Positions 60,545-64,000 of a stretch of DNA of 64,000 bases are shown piece after piece. Made by a program: the position numbers and the translations under genes. Each line of letters begins with the position of its first letter. Position 1 is the stretch's first letter. Source of the DNA: Portunus trituberculatus (taxonomy: Eukaryota; Arthropoda; Malacostraca; Decapoda; Portunidae); contig NC_059295.1 in assembly GCF_017591435.1 (NCBI RefSeq), forward strand, positions 40,818,782-40,882,781, given 5' to 3'. The notes under the pieces were generated by a model. That model ran no database searches. It was not told where the DNA came from and was given only the letters and a program-made list of their open reading frames with translations.

Positions 60545-61340
60545 CAGTAAAACCTCAGCTCACGACCATAATTCCCTCCTAAATCCTGTTCGTCACCCAA
60601 TTTGTTCGTCCCATGAATCAATTTTTTCCCATAAGAATGTATTGAAATACCATTAATCCGTTCCAGACCAAAAATAAATCATACTTTTGTCCATAAAACC
60701 CATTCAAAATAGACCTTTAATGTATGCATGACATGAACAAAATAATTATAAAAAGCCTAAATTGTTTTACTTACCTAAATGCTATCAAAATGGTAATAAA
60801 ATTAATAAAAAAGAAAAAGTTATTTACTGGAGAGACTGGACGTTGATGGCATGATGGAATGGAGGAGAGGAGGATGGGAAGGAAGACAGACAAGATCCGA
60901 GAAGACAGTCATTAGAGAGGACTTTGGATGTGCGCAGCATGCTAGAGCTACACAACAGCTGTGTAGTGTTACAAGTCAGTGCCACTATGTAGGGCCCCGT
61001 TATAGCAGAGAGGATAACGCCGAGGAAGCTACAGTAGAGTGCGCCGGTAACATCACCATGCTCAGGAAAAACAGGAGAAAATCGTGGTGGCACGGAGATT
61101 ATGTTATGTAATATTTTTCGTATGTTCCTGTTTCTATTTTCTTTTGTGCTTATGTTTTGTTTTGTTGTTGTGTGATAGCCGGGTTGGCTATCACACAAAC
61201 GGCTCGCCAGCAGGCGAGCTGTTTAACCGCGTTCATCCCCCAAAATATCGTTCGTCCCCTGGGTTGATATATTGACAAATGTTTTGGTCATCTCCCGAAT
61301 TGTTCGTCCTTAGAAACGTTCGTCAAGCGAGGTTTTACTG
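60545..61340. mobile_element. pogo/Tigger-type MITE with two hairpins
   Basis: TA on both sides (60543-60544, 61341-61342). Ends CAGTAAAACCTCAGCTCACG and, reverse complemented, CAGTAAAACCTCGCTTGACG. The CAGTAAAACCTC start is typical of Tigger ends. 796 bp, no transposase. Subterminal GTTCGTC words repeat near both ends. Two strong hairpins occur at 61168-61198 and 61202-61219. Confidence 0.87.
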
Positions 61341-61342
61341 TA

Positions 61343-62046
61343 CAGAGTTGCATTCAAATTGTCATACTGGCCTTATTTAATTTTTTTTTTTTTTATGTTT
61401 TATGGCATGGAGATACTTGAAAGATGCCTAAAGATAAGTAGAGAAAATTTTTTTTTATTTTCTCCATACATCATGAGATATGATTTTTAAAGATTTTGCA
61501 TTTCATGACATCAAAACAGCATGAAAAGCTGTTATTTTGCCTCATTAAAAACTGTCTAATAACTTTAAGGAAAAGCTGGTCTGACAAAATGTTACCCTAA
61601 TCCCTGCCAATAAGTACACCAAGTCTCAAGGCAGCATGTATAATGGTTGATTTTATGCAGTTTTTTATATCTCGAAAAATCATGTTTTGAGATAAAGCTC
61701 TTTAAAGTTTTAGAAGTTTATCACCCATGTTATGTTTTTATAAAAAATTAGTTGATTTGTTGTGTGTTGATTTATAGAGAAACTGTTCTTAAAGAATGAT
61801 CTGATTATTCTTGTATTTATTACTTCATTTTGGGAGCTATTTACCTTGTGGTGACAGTCAGAATTCCTGGCTCTGGATCTTTGTGCCTTTGCCAGTAGAT
61901 TTAGCTCACTGATGGGTGTCCTAGGAATGTTGTTTCATAGAATTATAGTTTAATTTAACCGTCAGTAGGCACCTTCCCTGTTCTCCATGAGACTATCCTC
62001 TGCAAGTAGATTTTTTGGTCCTAATCTAGATCGGCTCCTCCAAGTA
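61343..62046. other. AT-rich stretch without recognised genes
   Basis: No coding region or repeat recognised; several T-runs. Confidence 0.5.
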
Positions 62047-62985
62047 CAGGCAACACCCATTTAATGAACAGGTTACGTTCTTAAAAAAACATTCATTGCG
62101 TGAATTTTCGTTAAGGGAACCAATTATAACAAGTTTGACCCCTGACTTAAACCTCCATTTAGAGTAAACAAAGCGAGATTGCATCATAGTACAGTAAAAG
62201 GTTTAATGAAAGTAAAATTATGAAGTTAAACATTTAAACAGTTTAATTTGAGACTAAGTCATTATAATGTACACTAATGTATGTATGTAAGTAACTTTAT
62301 AATGTTGATCTTAAATTTATGAAGGGAGGGAGAGTGGAGCGGGAAAGACGCTAGCTGGGAACCTGTGGAATGTAAACAAAAGGTGCATCATTGTACCGCA
62401 TACAAAACTTATGTACTACATTTCCATAAGGCTTTCCATTTTATCCATTGCAGAGTCACGAGTTCGGGTGCTTCTTTTAGCTTGCAAGGAAGATACGATC
62501 TCACCAGCCTTCTTAATAGAGTCTGCTGACATGAAAATAGTAGAGACAGTAGATGGAGTCAAGCCATGGTGGCGAGCAATGCTATTAGTTTTCTCGCCTC
62601 TCTCGTGTCTGTGAATAATATCCAGCTTCACTTCGTGAGTTAGTGACTTCCTGGTCTTCTTAGTAATGCTAGGCGACATTGCAGGGCTGGTTACAGGGCA
62701 TTTTGGTGGCATGTTGATCGAGGGAAGACAAGCTGCTGCTGACGCTGTTATTGTTTTGAACTAAAAGCGGGGAAGGGTAGGGGAGTGAGTTTTGTCCACG
62801 AGAGGCGCTGATGTATTCAAAAGCCTGTTGGCTTGCATGATACGGCAGGGCTTTCAAACTTGGACAAAATTACCCGGGTAAAATTTTATTAAAGCGAATT
62901 TGGTGTTCGTTATACAAGCAGATGGTAGTAAAATGTTTGTTGCAGCAAATTTCGTTGTGTGAACGTTCCTTAATCGGATTGCTTG
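62047..62985 (-). mobile_element. Tigger-2 copy b
   Basis: TA on both sides (62045-62046, 62986-62987). Left end CAGGCAACACCCATTTAATG, right end reverse complemented CAAGCAATCCGATTAAGGAA: recognisable but diverged terminal repeats. The internal sequence matches copy a (2971-3724) over several hundred bases, including the transposase start. Longer than copy a by about 185 bp on the right. Confidence 0.82.
62416..62712 (-). pseudogene. Tigger-2b transposase N-terminal fragment
   Basis: 98 codons on the minus strand: MPPKCPVTSPAMSPSITKKT, KSLTHEVKLDIIHRHERGEK, TNSIARHHGLTPSTVSTIFM and SADSIKKAGEIV. This is the complete first helix-turn-helix of a Tigger/jerky-type (CENP-B-like) DNA-binding domain. 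The DDE catalytic part is absent. Better preserved than the copy at 3433-3627. Confidence 0.82.
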
Positions 62986-62987
62986 TA

Positions 62988-63055
62988 TAAAATCGAACTT
63001 TTGCGTTCGAGTATTGAAAAGTTTGACTATTTAGACGTTCGAGTATCAAGTCTCC
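62988..63055. mobile_element. Lone end of another Tigger-like element
   Basis: Reverse complement starts CAGTGGAGACTTGATACTCG and contains the word TTCGAGTAT-like twice (GCGTTCGAGTATTG, ACGTTCGAGTATCA on the plus strand). It looks like a pogo/Tigger terminus without a partner in view. Confidence 0.4.
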
Positions 63056-63063
63056 ACTGTGTG

Positions 63064-63067
<4 letters not shown>

Positions 63068-63141
<74 letters not shown>
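63068..63141. repeat. (TA)n microsatellite
   Basis: Pure TA repeat. Confidence 0.97.
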
Positions 63142-63143
<2 letters not shown>

Positions 63144-64000
63144 TTTTATACTTTTGTGATAGTGTTATTGTGAGAGTTATGTGATGTATAGCTGTGATGA
63201 TGAAGGTAGTGGGAAAAAACAGTTTGAAAAGATAATAGCGGTCTTATGATATAGAGATAGTTTAGAAGCGTGGCAGTGAGGAGTGGGTCTTGGAGGTGAG
63301 ATAACACGCCTGATGGATGAGAGAGGGGAAGTAAGGATTCAAGGTCCAGCTGCTTCCTAATGATACATTTGTTTGTTTATTTCTTTTGTCTTCTCTTCTT
63401 GAAGCTTATGATTCTAATCCACGTCAATTTATGCCTGTAAGGACGTTATTTCTGACGCCTGGCCACTTACTGTGTAGGACAAGAGTCAGACTATGATGCA
63501 ACTGCACGAGACATTTAAAAATGGCTTCCCGGTGGGAAGGGTATTTAATTATCAAAAAATAAACTACACTATCTGATAATTTAGGGTCTGAAGGTTTCAG
63601 AGAAACAAATGTAATCCCAAAGTTTTTAATCCCCCCAAAATTAGATAAATAAATCCTGCTCCAAAGTTTTTTAGTGTGCGTGGAGAGGGGAATTCATACA
63701 AGTTGGATGATCCAGACTAATTCTGGGATGGATCAGTTCAGAGGGTACTGTGAACCTTTCACTAAAGTTAGTTGTGATATTGCTCAACATCCCTTTGTCT
63801 AACAACTCAAGGGGACACTGTCATTTCACTGCACTTGTATATAACTGTGTGATGTAAGTACTCTGTGTGCCACCTTGTACTGTATTGCTCTCTGCCAGTA
63901 AACTAAAGGAATAGTGCCAAGTGTTTCCTGTTACCCTGCCTCTCTGAGTGAGTCTGCCTGAGTCTGGGGTGTGTGTTTGTGCTTCGCTTCCCCTTGCTAG
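63142..64000. other. Right edge: unique sequence plus the dispersed repeat seen at 43640
   Basis: No gene recognised. Positions about 63690-63830 match the repeat at 43640-43857. The tail beyond it (TACTGTATTGCTCTCTGCCA) is not found elsewhere in the window. Confidence 0.5.

Overview
This is a repeat-dense piece of an animal nuclear genome, most likely an arthropod and probably a decapod crustacean. The reasons are one spliced host gene with GT-AG introns, a DIRS1-type tyrosine-recombinase retrotransposon, several LINE families in many broken copies, pogo/Tigger and piggyBac DNA transposons, long (TA)n and (AC)n microsatellites, and short TTAGG-like tracts. The species cannot be named from the sequence alone. 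No prokaryotic genes, operons, rRNA or tRNA genes, or CRISPR arrays were seen.

Layout. 1-1790: RTE-like LINE fragment, minus strand. 2628-10113: a Tigger element carrying two insertions, a second Tigger (2971-3724) and a nearly full-length but decayed DIRS element (3911-10054) with inverted terminal repeats and an internal complementary region. 10115-11600: TCGGTA-rich sequence, possibly hAT-derived. 11601-14990: no recognised gene. 15004-18600: minus-strand LINE split by a plus-strand CR1-like LINE. 18860-21295: jockey-like LINE. 21296-34544: a head-to-tail chain of plus-strand LINE copies of one family. Most copies end in TAGGTAAATAC followed by (AC)n, and the next copy often starts directly at that (AC)n. 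A piggyBac element (25823-27187) and a pogo-type MITE (32253-32836) sit in this chain.

Host gene. Seven exons between 34945 and 59773 (+) join in phase into about 940 codons. The C-terminal part has an OB-fold pattern with a CxxC-x10-CxxC zinc ribbon, and I read it as CTC1, the large subunit of the telomeric CST complex. The N-terminal exons are not found. Intron 3 is nearly filled by a minus-strand CR1-like LINE that carries a MITE and a 2.2 kb unidentified insert. Intron 6 (15.3 kb) holds another LINE chain: plus-strand copies G, F, H and a CR1-like copy, then minus-strand copies I, J, K, separated by (AC)n or (GT)n. The last exon contains a one-base frame break at an A5 run.

59774-64000: 3' flank of the gene, a 796 bp pogo-type MITE with two hairpins, a second Tigger-2 copy, a lone transposon end, a (TA)n tract, and a dispersed repeat shared with 43640-43857.

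The most notable points are the candidate arthropod CTC1 gene, the LINE family whose 3' tails are the same microsatellite that its neighbours abut, and nested insertions whose exact target sites can be read from paralogous copies in the same window.
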